64,000 nucleotides of DNA from the NCBI RefSeq assembly GCF_008086545.1, contig NZ_CP043026.1:1054001-1118000 (forward strand), given 5' to 3'. Positions 24,147-35,133 of the stretch are shown piece by piece; within the stretch, counting starts at the first letter, position 1; each line of letters begins with the position of its first letter. Origin of the DNA: Spiroplasma chinense (GTDB lineage Bacteria; Bacillota_I; Bacilli_A; Mycoplasmatales; Mycoplasmataceae). The translations under genes were made by a program, and so were the position numbers. The notes beneath the pieces were generated by a model that worked only from the letters and a program-made list of their open reading frames with translations, had not been told where the DNA came from and searched no databases.

Positions 24147-25361
24147 TTATATTAAAGTTTCCATTCAGTTATCACTGTGTTTTAAAGCTTCAACCAATCT
24201 ATCTATATCTGATTTTGAGTTAAAGATAGAAAAACTTGCTCTAATTGTTGTTTGAGTATCAATTACATTGTTTGAAAGTCTTGCACAATGTTTTCCTACT
24301 CTAACTGAAATGTTGTATTTTTTATTTAAAAACACTCCAAAATCTTGTGCATTTACCCCATTTACATTAAATAAGATAATTGGACTTTCATTTTCTAGGT
24401 TATAGAACGTGAATTTTTCTTGATCTAACTTAGCAATTTTCTTGATAAAGTGTTTTTTTAACATTGCTTCATAGATTTTAATTTTTCCAATCCCAATTTT
24501 TCCAATAAAAATAAAAGCTTTTTTTAATCCATAAATTGCACTCATATTTAAAGTTCCTGCTTCAAATTTATATGGTATTTTTGCAAGAGTATATGAATCG
24601 TGTTCTATTGAAGAATTATTTCCCCCACCGTAAAAGATAGGTTCCATTTTTTCTAATAATTCTTTTCTCCCTCATAAAATACCAATACCAAATGGAGCAA
24701 ACATTTTATGACCTGAAAATGCTAAAAAATCAATATTCCAGTCATCTACATTTGTTGGTTCATGTGCAACAGATTGTGCTGCATCTACAACAACAATTAT
24801 TTCACTATGTATATTTTTTATTACTTGTGTAATTTTCTTTACATCATTTTGTGCTCCCATTGTATTTGAAACACTTGCAAAAGAAACTACTTTAGTTTTT
24901 TTATTAACTACTTCTTTAATTTTTTCTAAATCAATTTCTCCACTTAGTTTAAGTGGTAGATATTTAATTTTAAATCCAATTTTTTCAGATAAAACCATTC
25001 ATGGAAGTAGGTTTGATGAGTGTTCTAAATCAGTTAGAACTACTTCATCATCTTTTGTTAACATTTCTCTCATTCCAAATGCAATTTGATTTAGAGAGTG
25101 TGTGGTACCACTTGTGAAAATAATTTCATTTTCGTTTTTAGCACCAATAAAATTTGCACACATTTTTCTTGTATCTGACAAAATTACATTTGCACGATAT
25201 GCATTATTAAATAATGTATTGTGTGAATTTGCAGCTATTTTTTGGTCGTATTCTAATTGCGCTTCTATTACCTCTTTTGGTTTAATAGCGGTTGCCGCTG
25301 CATCAAAATATACTTCATCATCATTAAACTTAAAATAGTTAAAATAATGTTTGTACGCCAT
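24147..25361 (-). CDS. sufS: Cysteine desulfurase SufS
   Basis: About 404 residues, with TGA-Trp at three places. The PLP lysine is in FSGHKMFAPFGIGIL, the PLP-phosphate region in TSGTTHSLN and the catalytic cysteine in VGKHCARLSNN. It takes sulfur from cysteine and passes it to SufU. Start codon at 25361 is one base from the sufD stop. Confidence 0.96.
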
Positions 25362-26132
25362 TTAAATCATTCCTTTTAAAATCTTTTTTAATTCTTCTTC
25401 TAACTTAGCATCATTTAAATTTAAGAATACAGGCTCAAAGTAACCATTTACGATTAACTCTTGTGCTTGTTCTTTTTTTAACCCTCTTGATTGAAGGTAA
25501 AAAATTTGTTCAGGGTCAAGCATACCAATTGCATTGGCGTGACTTGCCACAATATCATTTTCATCAATTAACAATACAGGGTCTGAATCTGCTTTAGCAT
25601 TTTTATCCAATACTAATAATCTTAATTCTTGGTGAGCTTCACTAGAACTTGACCCTTTTCTAATATCACTGATACATCTAATAAAACCATTTGAAGTATC
25701 TTTCAAAACTTCATAAGTCTTAATATTTGAAGCAGTTTCTCTTGCTAAATGACTAACTTTAATAATTGAACTTTTTTTACTCTCTTTATGCGCAATAGTT
25801 GCCCCATAATATTCAACCTTAGAACCTGGCTCATTTAAATTAATTTCCACTTTTTCATCACTATTTGTATATGTTAAATTAGCCAAAAATAAATTTAAAT
25901 TAGCTCTTTCTGCTAAATTAAAATCCAACATAAATTTTTTTGTTTCTTTTTTTTCTGAAGGAAGAAATATAATTGTTAAATTTAATTCTACGTTTTTTTC
26001 AATATCAAGTTTTATGCCACCGTCAACATCTTTAAAAACCAGAATTTTTCTATCACTTTGCGAAAAATTGATTTCGTTTTTAAAATTTGAAGTTAAATCA
26101 ATAAAATTTGCTTCATTGCTTAAATCAAACAT
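25362..26132 (-). CDS. sufD: Short SufD-like Fe-S assembly protein
   Basis: About 256 residues, much shorter than the 420-440 of typical SufD, with the N-terminal helical domain missing. The beta-helix core (EINLNEPGSKVEYYGATIAH, SSSEAHQELRLLVLDKNAKA) and the family C-terminal segment DPEQIFYLQSRGLKKEQAQE are kept. It partners SufB and SufC. The start at 26132 follows GGGGAATG-type sequence inside the end of sufC. The shortness may reflect genome reduction. Confidence 0.92.
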   Translation of the reverse strand: MFDLSNEANFIDLTSNFKNEINFSQSDRKILVFKDVDGGIKLDIEKNVELNLTIIFLPSEKKETKKFMLDFNLAERANLNLFLANLTYTNSDEKVEINLNEPGSKVEYYGATIAHKESKKSSIIKVSHLARETASNIKTYEVLKDTSNGFIRCISDIRKGSSSSEAHQELRLLVLDKNAKADSDPVLLIDENDIVASHANAIGMLDPEQIFYLQSRGLKKEQAQELIVNGYFEPVFLNLNDAKLEEELKKILKGMI

Positions 26133-26135
26133 AAT

Positions 26136-26876
26136 TTATTCATTCCCCTTAACTCAAGAATAACCTTCTGAATTTATTTTATCAACAATTTCAGAACCCC
26201 CGCTTTTTACGATTTTTCCATCGATAATAACGTGAGCATGAGTTGGATTTACTTTTTTAAAGAAACGATCGTAGTGTGAAACAATTATCATCCCTTGTTT
26301 TTTAAGTTCTTCATCATTTAAGTTTTTTGATACAACTTCAAGTGCATCAACATCTAATCCTGAATCTATTTCATCAATCAGGCTAAATAGTGGATTTAAA
26401 AGTTTTAATTGTAATATTTCGTTTTTCTTTTTTTCCCCACCAGAAAATCCATCATTCACAAATCTTTTTAACATATTTAGATCGAAATCTAAACCATTAG
26501 CTTTCTCTTTAATTTCTTGAAAAATTTCTTTCAATTTTTTGCTGTTATCGTTATGGGCGTTAACAACATATTTTAAGAATTCTAGGTTTGAAACTCCTGG
26601 AATAGTTTGCGGATTTTGCATAGCTAGAAATATTCCAGCTTTACTTCTTTGATCCACTGTCATATCCAAAATGCTTTCCCCATCTAACAAGATTTCCCCG
26701 CTTGTTATTTCATATTTTGGGTGACCCATTATTGCTGCTAGCAAAGTTGATTTACCATTCCCGTTTGGTCCCATTAAGGCGTGAATTTCTCCCGATTTTA
26801 CAGTTAAATTAACACCTTTTAAAATTTCTTTATCTTCAATACTTACATGTAAGTTTTTTATTTCTATTTTATGCAT
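26136..26876 (-). CDS. sufC: Fe-S assembly ATPase SufC
   Basis: About 246 residues. Walker A GPNGNGKSTLLAAIMGHPKY, signature FSGGEKKKNEILQL and Walker B LIDEIDSGLDVDAL are those of SufC, including the EKKKNE variant that separates it from transporter ATPases. First gene of sufCDSUB, with GGGGAG as SD. A TATAAT (- strand, 26897-26902) lies 21 bases upstream. Confidence 0.97.
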
Positions 26877-26896
26877 ATAAATCTCCCCACATTACA

Positions 26897-26902
26897 ATTA
26901 TA
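26897..26902 (-). promoter_or_regulatory. Possible suf operon -10
   Basis: TATAAT on the - strand upstream of sufC; no convincing -35. Confidence 0.35.
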
Positions 26903-27040
26903 ATTAAATAAAGTTGATTTTGAAAATTGTTTGAATTTAAAAATAACTTTTCAAGGTTTCAAAATATTTAAAATAACATATATTTCTTGCAAGTTTTTCA
27001 TTATAATAAATTTGATATACAAAATTCAAGGAGTGAAAGT

Positions 27041-29167
27041 GTGAAAAAGTTAATAACACTATTAGGTAGTTTATCACTAACAGCAAGTGCTTCATCAATG
27101 GTAGTTGCTTGTGGTACAACTTACGATATCAAAGACGACGGTAACTCAGTTATTGTCAAATTTATCAGTTCGATTGACGGACATGTACAACTTAGTTCTG
27201 CAGATATTTTATGAAAATTAATAAATGAAACAGGACCAAGTAATAGAGAAACTTTCTTAACAGATATTTTAAAATTGATAAACACATCAATTTTGGCAAA
27301 TAATGAAAAGAATTTCTCTGGAGAAGATAGTATTTTAAAAGATTCTGATGTTTACCAAAACAAAGGTTTAGCAGAAGCTTTAAAAACTAAATGATCTACT
27401 TTAAATAGAGCAGTTGATTTGCAAATCCAAAGAGAAAAAGATGCTTTAAAAAGAGCAAATGGGAGCAAATGAGAAAAAAAATGAAAACAACAATTAGTTG
27501 ATAAATTCAGTGTTTATCAAAATGATACAGATGATATGGATTTAGCTTTATTAGAAACAAAATATAAAGCAGATATTTTATTATCAGATGCATCAAACAA
27601 CACAACTAAAGGACTTTTAGACGTTCTTTTAAATACTGACAGTTATGGAGTAACTTGAACAACAGCTCAAACTACTCTACAAAAACTAAACAGATTAAAA
27701 TCATTAGTTGATGATAATGATGCTTTCCAAGCAGCTTATGAAGCAGATGAACTTGCAATTCAACAAATTGAAAATGCTCAAAAAGAAAATACTTCAGATT
27801 GAGTAAATACAACTGAATACAAAATCGATGAGGCTAAAAAAATAGTAAAAGAAGCTGATGTAGATAAGATTGAATTCGACACACCAGAAGATATTAATGC
27901 GTGAGCATCATTAGGTTCTGAAACAAGAAGTGGTATGTTAAGTGATTCTCAAAGATTTTTCTTAGAAAAATTCTATGAAACTAAAGCGCCACTTGCAATT
28001 AGTGAAGTTACAATTGGTTATTCAACAAATGGTAAATTTGATGATGGAATAAGTATTGATGACTTTAGTGGTGATAACAATGTTGATTTAGATGATAATA
28101 ATGAGCTTTTAACATGATTAGGAACAGAAACAAATGCAAATTGAACACTTGGTATGAGAAATAATACTCTAATTACAAGCAAAAGTTCAAAAGCAAGCGT
28201 TAAAAAATATGACAAATTATTAACTTTAAATAGTTCTGACTTTTCAGATACATTAAGAACTGTAGTTTACGATTACATTCTTGGTGGTAAAGCTGGAGCA
28301 AAAGTTACAGATATTAAAAGTATTGTTGAAAATTTAGACCGTAAAGCAACAGGGACAGATAATTTCTATGGAACATTTGGTGATGGTAATGGTAAATTAG
28401 TTTACGTTGACACTGATGGAATTCATTTAGTATCAATTGATGGATATGACCTATTAAAAGATCACTTTACAGTAGCAAGTAAACCAGAAGATAATGGAAA
28501 TGGTAATTTAGCTGAATTAAAAGCTTTCCACGACTTCCATAATTTAACTGATGCTGAAAAAATTGGTGTTCTTTCAAGAGGAACTATGATGAATGATTTA
28601 AATAGCGACGTAAGTAATGACTACTTAAGATTCTTGGTAAATAACTCATTATTAAAAGGAATTAGTGACAGTCCATATGACTTTGACATTATGTCAGAAG
28701 TTAAAGATTGAGCTAAAATTAGCAGTTCTACTGATTCTGAAACATATTGAATTTCTGCAGTATTTGACTACTTCAGACAAATTACTACAAAAGAAGACAA
28801 TAAATCATTAGTTTCACAATTCATTAAATTTGGAGTAGAAAATCCTTCAAATACTGATGCAAACAATATTTCATTAGCAATGGAAGATTGAGTAATTAGA
28901 AAAATTGAAACAGTTCAAACAAGTTACAGAATTGCACCAATTGTTAAATTTACTGATATGTTTGTAAATTGAGGAAAAACTATTACAGCAAACACTGCAA
29001 CAGGATATCCAAAAAAATTAATTACAAATGATAAATTTACAGGAGATGCTTTACAAGAAGCATTGCCAGAAATTTGAAAAACCACTAAAGATGGTACAAG
29101 ATCAATAAATCCTGAAACTGCTTTCTATTATAATTACAACAATGCTTACAAAGGAGGTGTTTTATAA
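27041..29167 (+). CDS. Large surface lipoprotein 1
   Basis: About 708 residues from GTG at 27041 after AAGGAGTG. The signal peptide VKKLITLLGSLSLTASASS ends with a lipobox (VVAC), so the mature protein is lipid-anchored outside the cell with Cys as first residue. The rest is hydrophilic, with many TGA-Trp codons and an Asp-rich segment near residues 345-360. No enzyme motif is visible. The signal type is the one seen on many Spiroplasma and mycoides-group lipoproteins. It overlaps the next lipoprotein gene by one base. Confidence 0.9.
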
Positions 29168-30813
29168 TGAAAAAAATGTTAGGACTATTAGCATCACTTT
29201 CACTATTCACAACCTCTTCTTCAGTGGTAGTTGCTTGTTCAACACCAGAAAGAGTAAGTTCATTAAAACTTAACCAAGATTTAGCAAAACAAGTTATTTC
29301 AAAAATTACAGGTCAAGATATTGCAAGTATCGACTTTGGTAATATTTTCTCAAGTGGAGATATTTCATCAGTTCTTACAAACATCATTAATGATGCAATT
29401 GCAAAACAATTTGATTATGAAAGTACAAATAATACTTTAGAAAAACTTGCTTTAAAACAATTTGCAGCTTCAACAAGTGAAGGATTACCAGCTGAATTTT
29501 CAGATAATTACTTTGAAAAATCAGCTACAATTGCAGAAGACTTATTGTTTACTCAATACACTTCTTCAATTTCTTCAGGAACAAGATTGGATTTAACTCA
29601 ATTAACCAGTTTATATTCACTTAACCCTATTGCAGATACAACTGTAAAAGGTTTAGATGGAAATGATATCGAAGTTAAGAAAGAAGATAAAATCACAATT
29701 AACGATAAAACATGAGCAATTTTCTCAGAAGATAAAGCTGGTGTTTTACCGGATTTAACAAATTTAACTGACATTAACAGTCCATTTAAAGTAAATGGAA
29801 AAGCAATTTCTGCAAAAACTGCTTTAAGATTACGTTTCCAAGATTACTTTAATAATAAATTAATGAATGATATTGCTTCAAACTTGCTAACAATGGCATA
29901 CAACGATTCAACTTCATTCTTAGTATCACCTGCAAGTGATGGTAAAAACTTACCATTTATCAACACAGGTTCAACTTTATTCTCAAAAACACAAGATTGA
30001 TTTACAACAAACACAACTGGTGTAAACAGAGAATGAAAAACTAACGTAAAAATGGTTTGATCTTTCAAATTTGATAAAACTGATGGGTTAACTGTAAGCG
30101 CCGTTAACAAAGCTGTTGCTGCAAACTCAGACTTAAACCCAGATACTGGTGAGTTGGCAAGTGGAAAAAGCTTAATCGATTTACTTAAAGATTTTGAACA
30201 ATACAACACTTATACAGCTGATGGTTCAAATGCTTACGATTCATTCTTTACAATGCAAGGTTTCAAAGGATTTACATTATATGAAAATGGTACTAGTTTA
30301 GGTACAAGTCCAATTTCTGGTAAAAACTATGAAACAAAAGTTAAAGAAGCAAATAAAGCAGGAATCTTAATGAACAGTGGAACTGCAGTGTTTGATGATG
30401 TAGACAACCAAAATATTGGAGAAATAGTATTTGTTTTACCAGTTTACTTAATGGAATTACTTGGTGGTAGTGATACTACAAGTGATAACGTTTATACAAT
30501 TGATGGAGCTGACGGTAAAGGTGTAGAAATTCAATTTGGACCTTCTGATGCAAATAAAGACAGATACAAAACAATTTGAAACCAAAAAAACAACGTTGCA
30601 ATGCACTCAAAAGATATTCAAGGATTAGATAAATCTGAAAGAATTGCTATGATTAATCAGTTGAAATACTTAGTTTCAAATGACTCTTCTACTTCAGAGT
30701 TAGCAAAAACAACACTTTACTCACGTTACTTAGATGTTGATGATATTCTTTACTTAAACCTATACAATGAATTAGGTAAATACATCAAAACAGATGAAGA
30801 TGAAGATAATTAA
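29167..30813 (+). CDS. Large surface lipoprotein 2
   Basis: About 548 residues starting MKKMLGLLASLSLFTTSSS with lipobox VVACS. The start overlaps the previous stop (TAATG) and the SD AAAGGAGGT lies within the last codons of lipoprotein 1, so both are translated together. The mature part is Ser/Thr/Asp/Lys-rich, and a segment before the end (IQGLDKSERIAMINQLKYL) resembles LTDAEKIGVLSRGTMMNDL in lipoprotein 1, which suggests common ancestry. The acidic tail is TDEDEDN. Function unknown. Confidence 0.9.
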
Positions 30814-30843
30814 ACTAAAAGTAAAAAACTTTTAGTTTTTTTT
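30813..30843 (+). terminator. Terminator after the lipoprotein pair
   Basis: 10-bp stem AACTAAAAGT/ACTTTTAGTT with an A5 loop and T tract. Confidence 0.88.
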
Positions 30844-30870
30844 ATAAAAATAAGAGAGAGGAAAATTATT

Positions 30871-31284
30871 ATGAACGAATGCTTATTTTGTAAAATAATT
30901 GACGGACAAATCCCAAGTAAAAAGATCTATGAAAACGAATATACTCTTTGTTTTTTAGACGTATTTCCAAATAGTGATGGACATTGTCTTGTAATACCAA
31001 AAAAACACTTTGAAAATTTTGAAACAACTGATAGTTTATATATAACTGAAGTTGCAAAGACAAAACAAGAAGTTGTAAAGCTCTTGAGAGCAAACCTGCC
31101 AGTGGAACCTGTGGGGTTCAATTATGTGTCTAACCAAGGTTCTGAGGCCTTTCAAACAGTTTTTCACTACCACGAGCATATAATCCCCAAATACATAAAA
31201 GAGTTTGGTTATGGCTTTGTTATCAATCACGCAAACGATATGACTGACCAAGATGAAATACATAAAATATTGACAAAAAAATAG
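30871..31284 (+). CDS. HIT-family nucleotide hydrolase
   Basis: About 137 residues, the normal HIT length, with SD AGAGAGGAA. It starts MNECLFCKIIDGQIPSKKIY and has the catalytic histidine triad HYHEH (VFHYHEHIIPKY). Members cleave adenosine phosphoramidates or dinucleoside polyphosphates, and the HinT-like subgroup is the best fit. The two Cys (CLFC) in the N-terminus resemble the zinc-binding start of this subgroup. Transcribed alone and convergent with the YhaM-like gene. Confidence 0.93.
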   Translation: MNECLFCKIIDGQIPSKKIYENEYTLCFLDVFPNSDGHCLVIPKKHFENFETTDSLYITEVAKTKQEVVKLLRANLPVEPVGFNYVSNQGSEAFQTVFHYHEHIIPKYIKEFGYGFVINHANDMTDQDEIHKILTKK

Positions 31285-31305
31285 AGCTTTCGCTCTATTT
31301 TTTTA
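31275..31305. terminator. Bidirectional terminator between HIT and YhaM-like genes
   Basis: AAAAAATAGAGC-TTTC-GCTCTATTTTTTT hairpin containing the HIT stop codon on one strand and abutting the YhaM-like stop on the other. Confidence 0.88.
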
Positions 31306-32268
31306 CTTTTTATAATGATTTAAAAAACTTCTACCGTCTTCAGTTTGAATTCTACTAGTTCAAACTCCATTATCAACCTTATTAATCTCGTCATTTACTT
31401 TGTAAATTCTTGCATCCATTGCGTCAAGAGAAGAAACTATAATTCCTTCAATTAAAACTGGTTCTACAGGTGATCCAAATTCATTTTTTCCATGACTTGA
31501 AAGCACTACGTGTTGTAACTTGATAACTTCACTATATTCTTGTTCATTTAGGTTTAATTCTTTGGCTTTTTCACTTATAAAAGCATTACCAATTGATATA
31601 TGCCCTAGCATTTTACCAGCATCTGTATAATCTGCAGCAGTTTTACCTTTCATTTCAATTACTTTACCAATATCGTGTAGAATTGCTCCACAAAATACTA
31701 AGTCTCAATCAATTGTTGCAAATTTATAAATTGGTTGTAAAGATTTTGCTCCCATTAATAATGAGAAACTATGCCAGAAAAGCCCCCCTACTACATTGTG
31801 GTGAATTGACATTGCAGCTGGATAAGTTTTAAATTGTTCTTCATGTTCTTCAATAATTGATAAAGTTACTTTTTTGTAAACTTCATTCTCAATTTCATCA
31901 AGTATATCTAATAATTTTTTATAACTATTTTCGATATTTATTGGTGCTGCAATTGCAAACATGTCTTCTTGAATTCCATATTTTTCAAATTCTTCTTTTG
32001 AAATTTTGTGATAAGAATTAACTTTTAATTGAATTTGTTGTCTATAAACATTTACCATTCCATCAATTTTTAAGATACTGTCAACTTTTATGCGGTCAAC
32101 ATCTCTTTCGTCTGAATTTCACAATCTTGCTTCAATTCTTCCTGAATTGTCTACTAGATTTATAATTAAATAATTAGAACCATTATTTCCTGTTGATAAA
32201 ATGACTCTCTCAACTCTTGCTACCACTTCGATAGCTTTCATTTCACTGTTTATTTCGCATATTTTCAT
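31303..32268 (-). CDS. YhaM-like 3'-5' exoribonuclease (OB fold plus HD domain)
   Basis: About 321 residues from ATG at 32268 after GAGGAATAT. Residues 1-90 form an OB fold (AIEVVARVERVILS, GRIEARLWNSDE). The C-terminal HD domain has HH (SIHHNVVGGLFWHS) and the HD pair in AILHDIGKVIEMKG, then HISIGNAFI and LSSHGKNEFGSPVEP. The order matches YhaM/Cbf1, Mn-dependent enzymes that trim RNA 3' ends after decay or termination. Mollicutes lack several exonucleases, so this may be a main one. Confidence 0.92.
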
Positions 32269-32337
32269 AATATATTCCTCTGTCAATAAAGTTATTTTAT
32301 CAAAAAATAACTATTTCCCTTATGATTTTTAAATTAA

Positions 32338-32370
32338 AAAAGAAAACACCAAGTTAACTTGATGTTTTAA
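32338..32370 (-). terminator. Terminator after the E2-like gene
   Basis: Imperfect stem AAAACATCAAGTTAACTTGGTGTTTT on the - strand followed by T-rich sequence, starting at the stop codon. Confidence 0.75.
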
Positions 32371-34217
32371 ATTAATAGACCAGGATTTGTAATGATTTTG
32401 TTGAATTCTTTTGCAAATTCAACTGCATCATTAACATTAATAATGTTCTTATCAAAATTTACTGTTACATTTAAGTAATTTGACAATTCCATATCCCCTT
32501 TTACCTTTGAATGTATATCTCCAATTGCAATGTTTATAATTTCATCACTATTTAATTGAATTTTTGAAGATAAAATATTGTATTCAGAAAGATCTCAAAT
32601 TGAAATATTGTTCGGTGATAATGATGTTGCATTTTCACTTATTTGTTTTGCAATATTTGCAATTGCTTCTTCTTGTTCAATTTTAATATCTTTGAATTTA
32701 AACTCATCTTCAATTTTTTTACCTAATGAAATTGTGCTATTTTCATTAAAGTCAAATTCAGTAAATTTGGCCAATACTAATCTCATAGCTTTTAAATAGA
32801 ATGAGTTTAATTCTATTTCAATCCCTTTTTCTAAATATGGTTCATACATCAATGTTTGTAAATGAAGTAATGCTGTAATATCTACTTCAAAATCTATAGA
32901 ACTTGATACTTTAACATCACTTGAAACCACATTTTCAGATACTACTTTTCTCTTTTCAAGTTCTGCAATTTTTTCATTTAATTTACTTTGTTCTTCTAGT
33001 AATTTTGAAATTTCAGCTTTTAATTCAGAATCATCAAATTTTTCTTCAACCACTACTTTTTCAACAACCGTTTCAACTACTTTTTCAACAATTGGTTTTT
33101 CATTTACTTTGTTTTCTTGTTGTGTAAATGTTTCTTCTACTGGTGAAGGTTCAATAATTTGAGGTTCTTCTGATTTTACTTCGATTTCTTCGTTTTTTTG
33201 TTCTTTTTCAAATAAATCTTCACCATCTTTTTCAAATGAATTATCCATAGAAATTAAGTCATCATTATCTTCGTTAGGTAAATCTCTAAATTTTGATAAG
33301 AAGTTAGATTGATTTACAGAATCTATTATTTGCGCTTCTTCAACGATAGGGTTGTGATCTTCAAAAATCGCTATATCTTTTTCATCTTCAAATTTAATAT
33401 CTACAGTTTTTGTAACCTCTAGGTTTTTTGGTAAACTGCTTGGTAATGGGAAATCAGCTTCGTTGTCAACTGGTTTTAATTCTGGTTTTGCAAATACTTT
33501 TAAATCAACATTTTCTAAATCATCTTCTTCTTCTTGAACTTGTTGAACTTGTTCTTCTTTGTTTAATTTGAAAGTATCTTCTAAATGTTTATCTGACATT
33601 TTAAAGTCTTTTTCAACTTCTTTTAAAGATTCTTCTTTATCAACAATTATTCCGTTATCGAATTTTAAGTGTTCTAAACCTTCAAGTTCTCTTGTTACAC
33701 TTTCAGCATCTATAACATTTTGTTTAGTTATACTCTCATTACTTTCAACAAATTCTCTTTTTTCTTTTTCATTTGCTTTAGCAAGAGGTGATGATTGATT
33801 ATACATTGAAAATTCTTCTTCTGTATGTTCAACATCTTTTTGAATATCAAATTTAGCTTCATCAACAGTTTCTGTTAACTCTTGAGTATCTGTTAAGTTT
33901 AATTTATCAATAAAACCATTTATTGTTAAAGCTTCTTTTAAAGTATCTCCAATGTTTTCTGGTTTTTTTAGTATATTATTTAATTCTTTTTTATTAATTA
34001 TGTCAAAAATTATGTCCCCATGAGAAACGATTAAAGATTCTATGATATAGATATTTTTTACTACTCCATCAATTGGAGATTGAATTTGAAATTTCTCCAT
34101 TTGAGTTGAAATTTGCGCCAATACTTGTCCTGCTGTTACAGGTTCTCCATCTTTTACAAAAACTTTTTCAACAATACCCTTATATTTACGTGAATTTTTA
34201 AATTTTATCTTTTCCAT
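32367..34217 (-). CDS. E2-like (dihydrolipoamide acyltransferase-like) protein lacking catalytic residues
   Basis: About 616 residues. Residues 1-75 form a biotinyl/lipoyl-type domain (VFVKDGEPVTAGQVLAQIS, IQSPIDGVVKNIYI). About 360 acidic, disordered residues follow, then a short coiled coil near 400-430. The last 170 residues match the E2 catalytic (CAT-like) domain: DFEVDITALLHLQTLMYE, NSFYLKAMRLVLAKF and a C-terminus ending NPGLLI. Where E2 enzymes have DHRVIDG this protein has DKNIINV, so the catalytic His and Asp are absent. The usual lipoyl-lysine position is Met (TQMEK; a Lys lies two residues on). It is not near E1 or E3 genes. Probably a structural or regulatory relic of an E2. Confidence 0.85.
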
Positions 34218-34288
34218 AATTTAGCCCTTTACTATAAAAATGTGTTTTTCGCCCAAAAAACACTACATTTCTATTTTACATCACTTTT

Positions 34289-34330
34289 ATAAAAAAAAGC
34301 AAATAATTAGAAATTTATTTGCTTTTTTTA
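34289..34330 (-). terminator. Terminator after paralogue P2
   Basis: AAGCAAATAA/TTTATTTGCTT stem flanked by A and T runs; the stop codon lies in the stem. Confidence 0.8.
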
Positions 34331-35034
34331 AATCCTAAATTTTTATTTGAATACGACTCAGAAGCATTTACAAGTTCTGAAATAAGATAATTAAACTTTT
34401 TATTTAAGATTCACTCTGATTTTTTAACGTTTTTTAATTCAATACATAATTCATTGCTAATTTTAATATATTCAAAAATAGTATTTCTATCTGTAAAGAC
34501 AAAGAAACCAAATCCCTTAAAAACTAACATACTTTGAGCTAATATTCATGCAATATCTAGTGTAAATTCACCAAATGCATTTAGCATTAAAAACTCAACA
34601 TATGAGTACAACATATTTTCGCTTAACGATCTTAGTTCAGTATCTTTATATAAATCTGATGTTGCAGATTCTAAAGAGCTTATTAGTTTAAAACCTGTTA
34701 ATGAGTTTTTTTCAAAAACATCAATGTATTTTAAACTTGGATCATATATTTTGTACAGTTTTTCTAAATCTTTAAGTTCAAACGTAGAGTATTTTTGACC
34801 GTATGAGGCATTTTCATAACCTCTTGCCACAAGTTCTCTCATATATTCGAACGCTTTAATTATATTGGATAGCTTTTCGCCAAATATGTCTTCAGCATCT
34901 TCTTGAAGAAACTCTAAATCAAAAATATAATCATAGAGTTCATCAACTGTTAAAGCTATACCTTTTGAACCGGCAAATACTGATATGAAATCCACATAAA
35001 ATTCTAATCAATATTTTTCCTGTAAATATAACAC
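34315..35034 (-). CDS. Unknown protein, tandem paralogue P2
   Basis: About 239 residues. No ATG fits: the alignment with its upstream neighbour (LYLxEKYWLxFYV) extends to a GTG at 35034, preceded by AAAGGG, so GTG is taken as start. The protein is helical and acidic with no membrane segment. The middle holds STFELKDLEKLYKIYDPSLK, shared with its neighbour (STENFKELYCIYEPTLK). No known motif. It has its own terminator and probably its own promoter. Confidence 0.82.
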
Positions 35035-35085
35035 TCTTATAAAACCCTTTCTTTTGATATATTATAATATTTTAATAATAAAAAA

Positions 35086-35132
35086 AAGAAAATTTTAAAT
35101 TATCAAAAACACTTTGAGAATTTAAAATTTCT
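35086..35132 (-). terminator. Terminator after paralogue P1
   Basis: GAAAATTTTAAATT/AATTTAAAATTTC stem with a long loop, then T-rich sequence on the - strand. Confidence 0.65.
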
Positions 35133-35133
35133 T

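Noticed and set aside
32578-33798. + strand open frames over the E2-like gene
   Set aside because: They are antisense shadows of the repetitive acidic linker and have no SD.
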